The notes under the pieces were generated by a model. The model was not told the DNA's origin. It saw nothing but the letters and a program-made list of their open reading frames with translations, and did no database searches. A DNA stretch of 57,151 nucleotides from Gemmatimonadaceae bacterium. GTDB taxonomy: Bacteria; Gemmatimonadota; Gemmatimonadetes; Gemmatimonadales; Gemmatimonadaceae. The translations under genes were made by a program, and so were the position numbers. Within the stretch, counting starts at the first letter, position 1. Every line of letters begins with the position of its first letter. The stretch covers positions 1-57,151 of the forward strand of contig JBBEBQ010000026.1 of the NCBI GenBank assembly GCA_040882285.1, written 5' to 3'. Shown here piece by piece: positions 36,872 to 47,916 of this stretch.

Positions 36872-37734
36872 TCCCCACGCCGCGTCCAGCGCCTGCCGGT
36901 GCATCCGTACGTCGTGCACCCGAAACACCCGCGCTCCCCTCATCAGCGCCACGATCGCGACGCCCACGCTCCCGGCATCCCTCTCCGCCGCGACAGCGAC
37001 CCCGGTCAGCTCGCCTATCATCCGCTTGCGCGACAACCCCACCATCACCGGGAATCCGAGCTCGCAGACGCGGTCAAGCTCCCGCAGCACCGCCAGCGAA
37101 TGCGCGGACGTCTTCGAAAATCCGAATCCTGGATCTACTACGATGCTCGACCGGTCGACCCCCGCCGCGACAGCGCGCTCCACGCCGTCGGCGAGCTCCC
37201 TAACAATGTCACCGACGATGTCATCCCCGTACCGCGCCACCGCGTACGACGCCATCTCGGCCACGCTCCCCCGTGAGTGCATCAGCACCACGCCGCACTC
37301 CGCGCGCGCGCACACTCCCGGCATCGCGCCGTCCAGGCGGAATCCGGAGACGTCGTTCACGATCACGGCGCCGGCATCCAACGCGCGCTGCGCTACCCCG
37401 GCCTTCACCGTATCGATGGATATCAGCGCGTCCGGCTTCGCGGCGAGCACTCCCTCGATCACCGGAATTACGCGCCGCAGCTCTTCCTCGAGACTCACCG
37501 GCGCCGCGCCCGGCCGCGTCGATTCGCCCCCGACGTCCACGACGTCCGCGCCCTGCTCGATCAGCTCGAGCCCGCGAGCGACCGCCCGATCGGGGGAAAA
37601 AGAAACACCCCCGTCGCTGAAGCTGTCGGGGGTGACGTTCACGATCCCCAGGAGGACCGGCTTTTCGATTTCGATTGTTCTCCCGCCGACTGTCCAGCGA
37701 GAACGCGTGCTGGCGCCGGCCGCGGCCGACGAGG

Positions 37735-37738
<4 letters not shown>
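36833..37738 (-). CDS. folP: Dihydropteroate synthase
   Basis: 301 codons from a GTG overlapping the ftsH stop (GTGA). Condenses p-aminobenzoate with dihydropterin pyrophosphate in folate synthesis; the target of sulfonamides. [57 protein letters not shown] and [10 protein letters not shown] are the family motifs in order, and [13 protein letters not shown] near the end is also typical. The final dozen residues ([12 protein letters not shown]) are translated from the heptanucleotide array and are not part of the conserved fold. Confidence 0.96.
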
Positions 37739-39723
<1,985 letters not shown>

Positions 39724-39737
39724 ATCTATAAAAGAAA

Positions 39738-39829
39738 GCTATTAGCTGTTGGCTCTTGGCTGTTAGTAAAACCGAAAAAAATCGCGTTAGTGCCGTTAGC
39801 TAACAGCCAATAGCCAATAGCCAACAGCG
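39738..39829. repeat. Heptanucleotide arrays as inverted arms (GCTATTA/GCTGTTG family)
   Basis: Left arm 39738-39765: GCTATTA, GCTGTTG, GCTCTTG, GCTGTTA. Right arm 39795-39829: GTTAGCT, AACAGCC, AATAGCC, AATAGCC, AACAGCG. The arms are near complements across a 29-base A-rich loop. The right arm ends exactly at the hpt stop codon; the left arm lies 14 bases before the ftsH start. Same word family as 29235-29333. Confidence 0.75.
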
Positions 39830-40384
39830 CTACTCCAGGCTCGCGATGTACGGCAGGTGGCGGAAATCCTCCGCATGGTCCAGGCCGTATCCCACGAGAA
39901 ACTCCTTCGGCGCGTCGAATCCAACGAACCTCACGTCGTGCTTCATACCGTCGGCGATGCGCTTGTGCAGCAGAGCGCAGATCTCCAGCGATTTCGGATC
40001 GCGCTCCCTCATTATCTCCAGCATGCGGCCGAGCGTCCGGCCGGAATCCACGATGTCTTCGACGAGCAGGATGTGCTTCCCGGCCAGCTCCGTCTCCGGA
40101 TCGTACAACAGCCGCACGTTCCCGCTCGAGACCATCGCGTCGCCATAGCTCGACGCCACGAGGAAGTCGACCTGCAGCGGCCGCGTGATCTTGCGCACCA
40201 GGTCGCTCAGGAAGATGAAGCTCCCCTTGAGCAGGCCGAGCACGAGCAGATCTCCATCCGGATACGCCGCGCTGATCTCCGCGCCGAGCTGCTCGACGCG
40301 CTCGGCTATCTCACCCTCGTCGAAAGCGATCCGGCGGACCGGCCTGCCAAGCAGCCGCGGGTCGGCGACCAGCGCGTCCTTCAC
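39830..40384 (-). CDS. hpt: Hypoxanthine phosphoribosyltransferase
   Basis: 184 codons from a GTG overlapping the tilS stop (GTGA). Salvages hypoxanthine/guanine using PRPP. The PRPP loop is VEDIVDSGRTLGRML, LVLGLLKGSFIFLSDLVR and VDFLVASSYGD are typical, and FVGFDAPKEFLVGYGLDHAEDFRHLPYI is read across the C-terminus as FVGFDAPKEFLVGYGLD and FRHLPYI. The tilS-hpt-ftsH order is conserved in many bacteria. Confidence 0.95.
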   Translation of the reverse strand: MKDALVADPRLLGRPVRRIAFDEGEIAERVEQLGAEISAAYPDGDLLVLGLLKGSFIFLSDLVRKITRPLQVDFLVASSYGDAMVSSGNVRLLYDPETELAGKHILLVEDIVDSGRTLGRMLEIMRERDPKSLEICALLHKRIADGMKHDVRFVGFDAPKEFLVGYGLDHAEDFRHLPYIASLE

Positions 40385-41307
40385 GGGACCTTCCGTCGTA
40401 AGACGAAGTGCTCGCGAGTTCTCACGACTTCATTTCCCCCGGAAAGTTGGATGGAGCCGCCGGTAGCCCCCTCAATAGTAAACGCGGCTACCCGGCGGGT
40501 TCCGCGTCTGTCCATGGTCACGTCCGCGCGCGCCGCGATCTCCGGCCAGAGGATGGCGAGCTCCCGTTGATCATACGACCCCAGAACGCGCCGGGCAACG
40601 AACAGCGACCCGTCCGAGTGCCGTTCGATGCCGAACCCGTCCACCGCGGCGGCTACCGTCCGGCGCCAGTCCGCGGCGCGCCGCGCCAGGTCCAGCAGCT
40701 CGTCGGCGAACGACGGCCGAGCGGCGAGAACCGCGGGCAGCAGATCGAGCCGAACCCGGTTGCGCAGGTGGCGCCGCGAGAAATTGGACGGATCGTCCAC
40801 GTACTCGAGCGAGTGCGCGCGCGCGTACGCCTCCAGCGCAGCTCTCCGCGTCCGCAGCAGCGGGCGCAGCACGTCGGTTCGCGCATATAGCCCCGCGAGG
40901 CCGCGCGGGCCGGCGTCACGCAGAATGCGGATGAACACGGTCTCGATCTGATCGTCCAGCGTGTGCGCGGTGGCGATCGCGGCGTCGTGGTCGCGCGCGA
41001 CCTCGCGCAGAAAGCTCCAGCGCTGCTCCCGCCAGCCCGCTTCCGTTCGCGCTTTGACGTCCGCGCGTCCGGTGAAGCACTCGAGGCCCAGCTCCTTGCA
41101 CCGCCGGCGCACCAGCCGCGCGGCGTCGGTCGCGGCGCGACCGGTGCCGTGGTCGAAGGTGGCGACGATCAGCCGGGACCGGGCGCCCCGCGCCGCGTGC
41201 AGCAGCGCCATTGAGTCGAGCCCCCCGGAAACGGCGAGCACGACGCGGTCGTGACTCGACAGCGCCCGCGAGACTTCGTCGCCAATTGTCGTGCTCGTCC
41301 GGGTCAT
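40381..41307 (-). CDS. tilS: tRNA(Ile)-lysidine synthetase
   Basis: 308 codons. Converts C34 of the tRNA-Ile CAU anticodon to lysidine, so that AUA is read as Ile. The PP-loop SGGLDS is at residues 27-32, AIATAHTLDDQIETVFIR follows, then GPRGLAGL and RPLL, and DDPSNFSRRHLRNRVR is the second TilS signature. The C-terminal region is shorter than in E. coli (432 residues), as in many other bacteria. Coupled to hpt by a GTGA overlap. Confidence 0.93.
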   Translation of the reverse strand: MTRTSTTIGDEVSRALSSHDRVVLAVSGGLDSMALLHAARGARSRLIVATFDHGTGRAATDAARLVRRRCKELGLECFTGRADVKARTEAGWREQRWSFLREVARDHDAAIATAHTLDDQIETVFIRILRDAGPRGLAGLYARTDVLRPLLRTRRAALEAYARAHSLEYVDDPSNFSRRHLRNRVRLDLLPAVLAARPSFADELLDLARRAADWRRTVAAAVDGFGIERHSDGSLFVARRVLGSYDQRELAILWPEIAARADVTMDRRGTRRVAAFTIEGATGGSIQLSGGNEVVRTREHFVLRRKVP

Positions 41308-41349
41308 GCGCGGCGTGGATGGTAGAGCATAACTCTACACGACCCGACT

Positions 41350-42474
41350 CTACTCGGGGTGGCTCGCCCCCGAAGTTATCCGCTTGCCCGAAGCCGGATC
41401 GAAGAAGTGCGCCTTCTCCATGTCGATCGCGAGCGTTATCGGAGAGCCTAGCGGCGGCATCGGCTGCGGCGACACGCGAGCTACGATGTCCTGCTCTCCG
41501 GCGCGCGCGTACACGAAGACCTCGTTACCGAGCGACTCGGCCAGGTCGAGCCGCGCTTCGATGGTGGCGCCGTTCCGCGCATCCGGCACGACCGACACGT
41601 CCTCCGGGCGGACGCCCATGATCACGGTCCCGCCGCTCACGGATCCCAGCCGGGAGGCGAGGTGACGCGGGAGCGCCGTCTGCCACGCCCCGCCTTCGGC
41701 GATGAAGCGCGGCTCGTCCCCGCCAGCGACCGTCCCGGTCGTGAAGTTCATCGCCGGATTTCCGATGAAGCCCGCGACGAAGCGGTTGTCGGGCCTCTCG
41801 TACAGATTCAGCGGCGTATCGATCTGCATCACGTGCCCCTTGTCCATCACGACGATCCGGTCTCCCAGCGTCATCGCCTCGACCTGATCGTGCGTAACGT
41901 AGATCATCGTGACCGCCAGCTCCTGATGGAGCCGCGCGATTTCACGCCGCATCGAGACGCGCATCTGCGCGTCGAGGTTCGACAGCGGCTCGTCGAACAG
42001 GAAGACCTTGGGCTGCCGCACGATCGCTCTGCCGAGCGCGACCCGCTGTCGCTGGCCGCCGGAAAGCTGGCGCGGTCGCCTGTCGAGATACTCCTCCAGA
42101 CCCAGCGTCGCCGCCGCGGCGGAGACGCGCTCGTCGATCTCCGCGCGCGGCATGTTTCGCAGCTTCAGCGCGAAGCCCAGATTCTCCCGAACCGTCATGT
42201 GCGGGTAGAGCGCGTAGCTCTGGAACACCATCGCTATGTCCCGCAGCTTCGGCGGCACGTGATTCACCACGCGCCCGTCGATCTTCACGGTCCCGGCGCT
42301 GATGGACTCCAGTCCGGCGATCATCCGCAGCGTGGTGCTCTTGCCGCACCCCGACGGTCCGACCAGGACGACGAACTCGCCGTCGGCGACCTCGAGGTCC
42401 ACGCCCGCGACCGCGACGTGCTCGCCACCATCGTGGTAGATTTTGCGCACACCTTCGAGCGTTACGCTCGCCAT
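41350..42474 (-). CDS. Sugar ABC transporter ATPase (MalK/UgpC/MsmK type)
   Basis: 374 codons. Cytoplasmic ATPase of CUT1-type sugar importers. Walker A GPSGCGKST (39-47), signature LSGGQRQR (137-144), Walker B FLFDEP (158-163), H-loop YVTHDQVEAM, then the C-terminal OB-type regulatory domain (GVRPEDVSVV) seen in MalK-like proteins. Length fits. An AGGGGCGG sequence lies just upstream of the ATG. It is probably the energy source for the two permeases at 47.1-48.8 kb, but it lies outside that operon and might serve several importers. Its start is only 41 bases from the divergent GH1 gene. Confidence 0.92.
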   Translation of the reverse strand: MASVTLEGVRKIYHDGGEHVAVAGVDLEVADGEFVVLVGPSGCGKSTTLRMIAGLESISAGTVKIDGRVVNHVPPKLRDIAMVFQSYALYPHMTVRENLGFALKLRNMPRAEIDERVSAAAATLGLEEYLDRRPRQLSGGQRQRVALGRAIVRQPKVFLFDEPLSNLDAQMRVSMRREIARLHQELAVTMIYVTHDQVEAMTLGDRIVVMDKGHVMQIDTPLNLYERPDNRFVAGFIGNPAMNFTTGTVAGGDEPRFIAEGGAWQTALPRHLASRLGSVSGGTVIMGVRPEDVSVVPDARNGATIEARLDLAESLGNEVFVYARAGEQDIVARVSPQPMPPLGSPITLAIDMEKAHFFDPASGKRITSGASHPE

Positions 42475-42515
42475 GATCCGCCCCTCGCGTGCATCGCGCC
42501 TCCGGCAATTCCTGA

Positions 42516-43877
42516 ATGAGTGATTCCTACCGGTTCCCCGCTGGCTTCCTCTGGGGAGCGGCGACCTCCGCGTATCAGATCGAGGGATCGCCCACCGCCG
42601 ACGGCGCGGGCCGCAGCATCTGGCACCGCTTCTCCCACACGCCCGGGAAAACTTGGCTCGATCAGACGGGCGACGTCGCCTGCGATCATTACCGGCGCTA
42701 CGCGGAAGACGTCGCGCTGATGAAGGAGCTCGGACTCAACGCGTACCGGTTCAGCATCGCGTGGGGCCGCGTGTACCCCGCGGGTACCGGAGCCGTAAAC
42801 CGGAAGGGCCTCGACTTCTACTCGCGCCTCGTGGACGAGCTGCTGCGCAGCGACGTCATGCCCAACGTCACGCTGTATCACTGGGATCTCCCCGAAGCGC
42901 TCGACGACCGCGGCGGCTGGCTCAATCCCGACATCGCCGGCTGGTTCGGCGACTACGCGGGGACGATGTTCGACGCGCTCGGCGACCGCGTGAAGATGTG
43001 GTCCACTCTCAACGAGCCGTGGGTCGTGACCGACGGCGGCTATCTCCACGGCGGGCTCGCGCCGGGCCACGCCAACCTGTTCGAGGCCCCGATCGCGACG
43101 CACAACCTGCTGCGCGCGCACGGCACCGCGGTGCAGCGGTTCCGCGCGAGCAGCGCGGCAAAGGACGGCAGGATCGGCATCGTCGTGAACCTGGAGCCGA
43201 AGCACCCAGCATCCGAGTCGCCCGAAGACGTGGCAGCGACGAAGCGCTCCGACGCGTACATGAACCGGCAATACCTGGATCCGGTATTTCGCGGGCGTTA
43301 CCCGGCGGAGATGAAAGAGATCTTCGCCGAGGCCTGGCCCGACTGGCCCGATGCCGACATGCGGCTCATCCGGCAGCCGATCGACTTCCTGGGGGTCAAC
43401 TACTACACGAGGAAGGTCGAACGTCATGCCTACGATCGTCTGCCGCTGCGCACGAAGCCCGTGCCGCAGGAACATGCCTGGACCACGCAGACCGACTGGG
43501 AAGTGTATCCTCGCGCGCTCACGCAACTGCTGCGCGGCGTGAAGGAGAGCTACGGCGACGTTCCGTTGTACATCTGCGAGAACGGCGCGGCGTTCGACGA
43601 CCCGCCGCAGGCGATCGACGGCAAGGTCGAGGATCCGCAGCGGGTGGAGTACTACCGGCGGCATCTCCGCGCCGCGCACGATGCCATCCGCGGCGGAGTA
43701 GACCTCCGCGGCTACTTCGCCTGGTCGCTGCTGGACAACTACGAGTGGTCGGGCGGCTACTCCAAGCGGTTCGGGATCGTGCACGTGGACTACGAGACGC
43801 AGCGGCGCACGATCAAGTCGAGCGGACGGTACTACGCGTCCGTCATCGCCAGCAACGGAGAAATCCTCTCGGATTAG
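42516..43877 (+). CDS. GH1 beta-glucosidase
   Basis: 453 codons. Retaining beta-glycosidase. RFPAGFLWGAATSAYQIEG at the N-terminus is the GH1 N-terminal signature, TLNEP at 164-168 holds the acid/base Glu167, and ENG with Glu355 (YICENGAAF) is the nucleophile region. YFAWSLLDNYEWSGGY is the aglycone loop. No signal peptide, so it acts on imported disaccharides in the cytoplasm. Divergent from the ABC ATPase and converging with the discoidin/glycosidase gene, with only 14 bases between stops. No clear Shine-Dalgarno sequence. Confidence 0.95.
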   Translation: MSDSYRFPAGFLWGAATSAYQIEGSPTADGAGRSIWHRFSHTPGKTWLDQTGDVACDHYRRYAEDVALMKELGLNAYRFSIAWGRVYPAGTGAVNRKGLDFYSRLVDELLRSDVMPNVTLYHWDLPEALDDRGGWLNPDIAGWFGDYAGTMFDALGDRVKMWSTLNEPWVVTDGGYLHGGLAPGHANLFEAPIATHNLLRAHGTAVQRFRASSAAKDGRIGIVVNLEPKHPASESPEDVAATKRSDAYMNRQYLDPVFRGRYPAEMKEIFAEAWPDWPDADMRLIRQPIDFLGVNYYTRKVERHAYDRLPLRTKPVPQEHAWTTQTDWEVYPRALTQLLRGVKESYGDVPLYICENGAAFDDPPQAIDGKVEDPQRVEYYRRHLRAAHDAIRGGVDLRGYFAWSLLDNYEWSGGYSKRFGIVHVDYETQRRTIKSSGRYYASVIASNGEILSD

Positions 43878-43891
43878 CGCGTACGCGGCGC

Positions 43892-46800
43892 TCATCTCCC
43901 GTACCTGAAAACGATCGTCGCCGGCAGGGCGCGCACGGTCACTTCGGAGCCGGTACCCGGCCTCAGCACTCCGTTGACCGCGACGGACGTGAACGACTGG
44001 TCCAGCGGCGACCGGACCACGATTCCGCCGGCGGGGATGCGCAATCCCGCGCGGAGACTCACCGTCACGGCGCCGCTGTCGCCGCGCATGTCATAGGTGA
44101 TAGGTCCGTAGTGCGTCGAGAGACTGGCCACGCGTACACCGGGATGCTCCCTGACCCAATCCTCCTTCACGCCCGCGGCGACGACCAGCGAGCTGTCGCT
44201 CTCCCGCTCGAACGCGAACATGTCGAGGAAGCTCCGGATGTAGTCGCTCCCCACCCACGTGTGCGGCATGTCGCCGATGAATGCCGGCTTGTTCCTGTCG
44301 TTGAACACGACTTCCGCCCACATGTACCAGCCCGGCGGCCGCTGGTGGCGGAAGAAGAAGGAGAGCAGCTCGTGCGCCCGCTCCTTCTGGCCGAGCTGGA
44401 CGAACGTGCCGACGGTGCGCAGCTCGTACGGCGTGTAGGCTTCCCACGGCTTCGCGCCGGTCGCGCGCTCGCGGGCCTCGGTGAAATACCTGTCGAACGT
44501 TCGCGCCAGGAGATCGGCGGGAAGCCTGTGCGCCTCGCCGCCCGGTGAGACACCTACAGTGGTTGACGTGGCGTCGAAATCGGCCAGCTCCGCGGAGCCC
44601 GGGATGAAGTCGATACCGTGCTTGCTCGTCACGAACCGGATCGACGCGTAAAAATCCTCGCGGAAGCGGTCGCGCAGGCGCTCGAACGCCGCGCTTTCCT
44701 CTCTGCCCAGCTCGCGCGCCATGAAGGCAGCGTCCTTGAATCCGCGCAGCGCGAAGAAGTCGTCCCAATAGCTGTGCATGGGTTTCGCGCTGTAGCCTTC
44801 GTGGCTGATGGACTCGGGCATCAGCCCGCAGAAGGCGCGGTTGTCGCCGGACCGGTATCGCTCCGTCATTCGCGACTGCCGCAGCGAATCCATGTACGAC
44901 ACCGCTTTCGCCACGTGCGGCCACATCCTGCCGAGGAGCGTGGTGTCACCCGTATGCCGGTAGTACTCGGCGACCAGGTAGATGAACTGGCCGTGACTGT
45001 CGTTCTCGGGGACGGGCGTAGCGCCCTGCTCGTCCACGCAGCACGGGATCTTGCCGTTGGGGTACTGCTGCGTGGCGTACCACTCCACGAACTCCTTCAC
45101 GACGGGCGCGTGTCCCATGCGAAGCAGCGCGGTGGAAGTCAGCGAGCCGTCGCGGATCCAGGAGCGGGAGTACGAGCGGGAACCAGGCTGGATCGCGGGG
45201 CCGTCTCGGTTGATGAGGATGTACGCGAGGTTGGCGCGCAGCGTCCGCACGTGGGGTTGGCCGCTCGCCGGCAGATCTATTTGGACCCGGTCCAGCTTCT
45301 CGCGCCACACCTCGCGCGCGGCCCGCTCGCGGGCCGCGAACGATATCTCGCTCGGGTAACCGTGCGTCCCGGTGAGAGGTATCGCGATCTCGACCGAGTC
45401 GGCGACGGTGCCCGGCTCCATTGCGACGCCGTACACGATGTCGTATCGCATGGCGGCGGAGGCGAGACCGAACGGATCCACGACCTCCTTCGCCGACGGA
45501 ATCTCTCCCGCATGCAGCCAGCTGATGATGCGCCCTTCGTCGAACGACACCGCCCCAAAATTATTCGGGAAAGTCACCGAGTGCACCGCGTTCCTGCCGT
45601 TGACGCTTATGTCGCGTCCGCGAATCTGCACGGAGTCGACTCTCGCGATCCCACCAACCTGACTCAGAAACTGCCACGGCGGATTCACCTGGAGCGGCCG
45701 AACCGCGAGAAACAGCATTACCATCTGGCCGTAGTCGGTGAGATCGGTTACGCGGTAGCGAACGTGCAGCGCCGACGAATCGGGCGGTCCGGTGGGGACC
45801 GCCGATATCAATAGCTCCAGGTCGCCCCGCCGCGTTTTTACTATCCATCTCACCTGCGGAAACGGCAGCGCCCCGGAGTCGGGGAGCACGGTGATCTCTG
45901 CGTCATGCCAGGTGAAGAGTTTGTCATCGGCGTAGAGAAAGGGCTCGATCGAGAAGCGTCCACGGCCCACCTCGATCATCCCTTCTTCGTTGATGAGCGC
46001 TTCTTCCTCGGCGCCGTCCACGCCTATCACGGTCCAATACGACTGCTCGCCCGAGAGATACCGGGGATAGCTTCCGCGCCGCGCGTCTTCCGCGATGACG
46101 CGCATGAGATCGTTCTTCGTCGGAGCCCATTCGAGCGGCTTCACGCTCAGCTCGCGGATTCCGTAGCCGCTCGCGCCCTCCGGCTCGTTGAGCACGATGC
46201 GGAGATGGCGCGCGTCGCTCTCCGGCACGTGGACGTAATCGCGCGGGTCGAGCGTGGAGGCGGGCACCGGCGACGTTCTGTTCACCGAATACAGCTTCTG
46301 CCAGGCAACTCCGTCCACGGATCCGAGAACGTCGTATGATCTCGCGCGGCGGCCGGGCGACCAATCGACCACCATGCCGCCAAACTCCCGGCGCTTGTGA
46401 AAGTCGATTTCTATCATTGCCGGAGCGGCCCCACTGTAGCGCCACGACGTCTCGGGATCGCCGTCCGTCGCCCGACCGATATCGAATCCGGGCGCTGAAG
46501 CGGTCGCGGTCACCCCGGGAACGAGCGTGTACGGAGCTTCGGGCTCCAGCGGCGCCAGCACGAGGTCGTCGATCCACACGCTGCCCTTCCCGCCCGAGCC
46601 GGCCGTGATCGCGAACTCGATCGCGAACACCCGGCGCAGCTCGCGATCCGACGTCGGCCCCCAGGCGAACGAGATGTGCCGCTTCTTGCGAATTATCGTG
46701 CGCCATTCGCGCGGGAACACGAAGCCCGGCGTGTTCGACCACCAGACGTTCTCCCCCGTCGAGTCGGCGAGCTTGAACTCGAGCGTGTTCACCGGCGCAG

Positions 46801-47086
46801 AGCCGCGGATCGCGAAGGAGAACTCGTAGTTGGCCGGCAGCGGCAGATTCACGGCCCGGCGGACCACCGCGTACCCGCCATGCCCGTGAAAGTCGAAGTC
46901 GAGCCGCATCGAGCGGCCGCGCACGCCCCTGTCCGGATGGATGGTGATCTCGACGCCGTCGGCGGGAATCGCGGTCCACTGGCTCACCGACTCGAACGCG
47001 TCGATGACGACCGGCGCCGGCTGCTGCGCGCCGCCGGCGGCCGCACACACGCACGCAAGCGCAGCCGCGACGAAGCGCGCGCTCAT
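43892..47086 (-). CDS. Large periplasmic discoidin/(alpha/alpha)6 glycosidase-like protein
   Basis: 1064 codons. ATG 47086 overlaps the permease stop (ATGA). Signal peptide about 1-20 (ending AAGGA). Residues about 25-190 look like a carbohydrate-binding beta-sandwich (DFDFHGHGGYAVVRRAVNLP). Residues about 200-330 are a discoidin/F5-8-type domain (RATDGDPETSWRYSG). Residues about 330-620 form a beta-rich glycosidase N-domain. Residues about 650-950 form an (alpha/alpha)6 toroid with SRSWIRDGSLTSTALLRMG, PCCVDEQG and EYYRHTGDTTLLGRMWP. The toroid resembles GH15/GH63/GH65-like folds, but the family is not assigned. Part of the sugar operon. Confidence 0.75.
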   Translation of the reverse strand: MSARFVAAALACVCAAAGGAQQPAPVVIDAFESVSQWTAIPADGVEITIHPDRGVRGRSMRLDFDFHGHGGYAVVRRAVNLPLPANYEFSFAIRGSAPVNTLEFKLADSTGENVWWSNTPGFVFPREWRTIIRKKRHISFAWGPTSDRELRRVFAIEFAITAGSGGKGSVWIDDLVLAPLEPEAPYTLVPGVTATASAPGFDIGRATDGDPETSWRYSGAAPAMIEIDFHKRREFGGMVVDWSPGRRARSYDVLGSVDGVAWQKLYSVNRTSPVPASTLDPRDYVHVPESDARHLRIVLNEPEGASGYGIRELSVKPLEWAPTKNDLMRVIAEDARRGSYPRYLSGEQSYWTVIGVDGAEEEALINEEGMIEVGRGRFSIEPFLYADDKLFTWHDAEITVLPDSGALPFPQVRWIVKTRRGDLELLISAVPTGPPDSSALHVRYRVTDLTDYGQMVMLFLAVRPLQVNPPWQFLSQVGGIARVDSVQIRGRDISVNGRNAVHSVTFPNNFGAVSFDEGRIISWLHAGEIPSAKEVVDPFGLASAAMRYDIVYGVAMEPGTVADSVEIAIPLTGTHGYPSEISFAARERAAREVWREKLDRVQIDLPASGQPHVRTLRANLAYILINRDGPAIQPGSRSYSRSWIRDGSLTSTALLRMGHAPVVKEFVEWYATQQYPNGKIPCCVDEQGATPVPENDSHGQFIYLVAEYYRHTGDTTLLGRMWPHVAKAVSYMDSLRQSRMTERYRSGDNRAFCGLMPESISHEGYSAKPMHSYWDDFFALRGFKDAAFMARELGREESAAFERLRDRFREDFYASIRFVTSKHGIDFIPGSAELADFDATSTTVGVSPGGEAHRLPADLLARTFDRYFTEARERATGAKPWEAYTPYELRTVGTFVQLGQKERAHELLSFFFRHQRPPGWYMWAEVVFNDRNKPAFIGDMPHTWVGSDYIRSFLDMFAFERESDSSLVVAAGVKEDWVREHPGVRVASLSTHYGPITYDMRGDSGAVTVSLRAGLRIPAGGIVVRSPLDQSFTSVAVNGVLRPGTGSEVTVRALPATIVFRYGR

Positions 47087-47916
47087 CCCTTCACGCTCCC
47101 GGCCATGATCCCCTGGATGTAGTACCGCTGCAGGAAGAGGAACACGGCCAGCACCGGCAGCACCGTGAGCACCGAGCCGGCCATCATCAGCTCGGTGTCC
47201 TGCACGTGCTCGCCCGAGAGGTTCGCCAGCGCCACCGGCAACGTGTAGTGCGACGCGTCGCTCAGCACGATCAGCGGCCACATGAAGTCGTTCCACGTCG
47301 CGAGAAAAGTCCAGATCGCGAGCGTCGCCAGAATCGGCAGGATCCCCGGCACCACTACCTTCCAGTAGATCGTCAGCTCGGACGCGCCGTCGATGCGCGC
47401 GGCGTCGAGCATGTCGTCCGGGATGGACAGCGCGTACTGCCGGATCAGAAAGATCCCGAAGATGCTCGCCATTCCCGGGATGATCACGCCCCAGTACGTG
47501 TTCACCAGACCCAGCTGCTTCATCAGCAGGAACAGCGGCAGCATCGCCACCTGCACCGGCAGCACGAGCCCCAGCGACAGCAGGCGGAACGTGCGGTCGC
47601 GCCCGCGGAAGCGCAGCTTGGCGAACGCGTAGCCGGCCATGGAATTGATCACGAGCGACGTCGCCGTGACGGTGAAAGCCAGGAACGCGCTGTTGAACAG
47701 ATACCGCCCCAGATCCAGCCGCGTGAACAGCTGCTCGTAGTGCTCGAGCGTCACGCGGCTCGGAAGAAACCGCGGCGGGTACGCGGTCGCTTCGCCCGTC
47801 GGCATGAGCGACGCCGACAGCATCCACGCCATCGGCATGAGCGCGACGATCGCGCCGAGCACCAGCACGGTGTGCAGAACGATCGAGACGACCAGCTCCC
47901 GCCGCGGCCCCGTCAC
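47083..47916 (-). CDS. Carbohydrate ABC permease, MalG/UgpE type
   Basis: 277 codons from a GTG overlapping the stop of the upstream permease (GTGA). Six membrane segments, beginning VVSIVLHTVLVLGAIVALMP. The EAA loop that contacts the ATPase reads DAARIDGASELTIYWKVVVP at about 190-209. It is the second half of a heteromeric CUT1 importer with the gene at 47913-48833. The end, IMAGSVKG, is typical of this subfamily. Confidence 0.92.
   Translation of the reverse strand: MTGPRRELVVSIVLHTVLVLGAIVALMPMAWMLSASLMPTGEATAYPPRFLPSRVTLEHYEQLFTRLDLGRYLFNSAFLAFTVTATSLVINSMAGYAFAKLRFRGRDRTFRLLSLGLVLPVQVAMLPLFLLMKQLGLVNTYWGVIIPGMASIFGIFLIRQYALSIPDDMLDAARIDGASELTIYWKVVVPGILPILATLAIWTFLATWNDFMWPLIVLSDASHYTLPVALANLSGEHVQDTELMMAGSVLTVLPVLAVFLFLQRYYIQGIMAGSVKG

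Noticed and set aside
41322-41338. Small hairpin (GTAGAG...CTCTAC) between the ABC ATPase and tilS
   Set aside because: A six-base stem without a T-run is too weak to call a terminator.
42462-43895. Long open frame of 477 codons opposite the GH1 gene
   Set aside because: It is the antisense shadow of a clear GH1 coding region; no motif, signal peptide or Shine-Dalgarno sequence.
47087-47827. Possible 250-residue N-terminal extension of the discoidin protein
   Set aside because: This stretch is the permease gene read in another frame; the ATG at 47086 gives a signal peptide and an ATGA junction.
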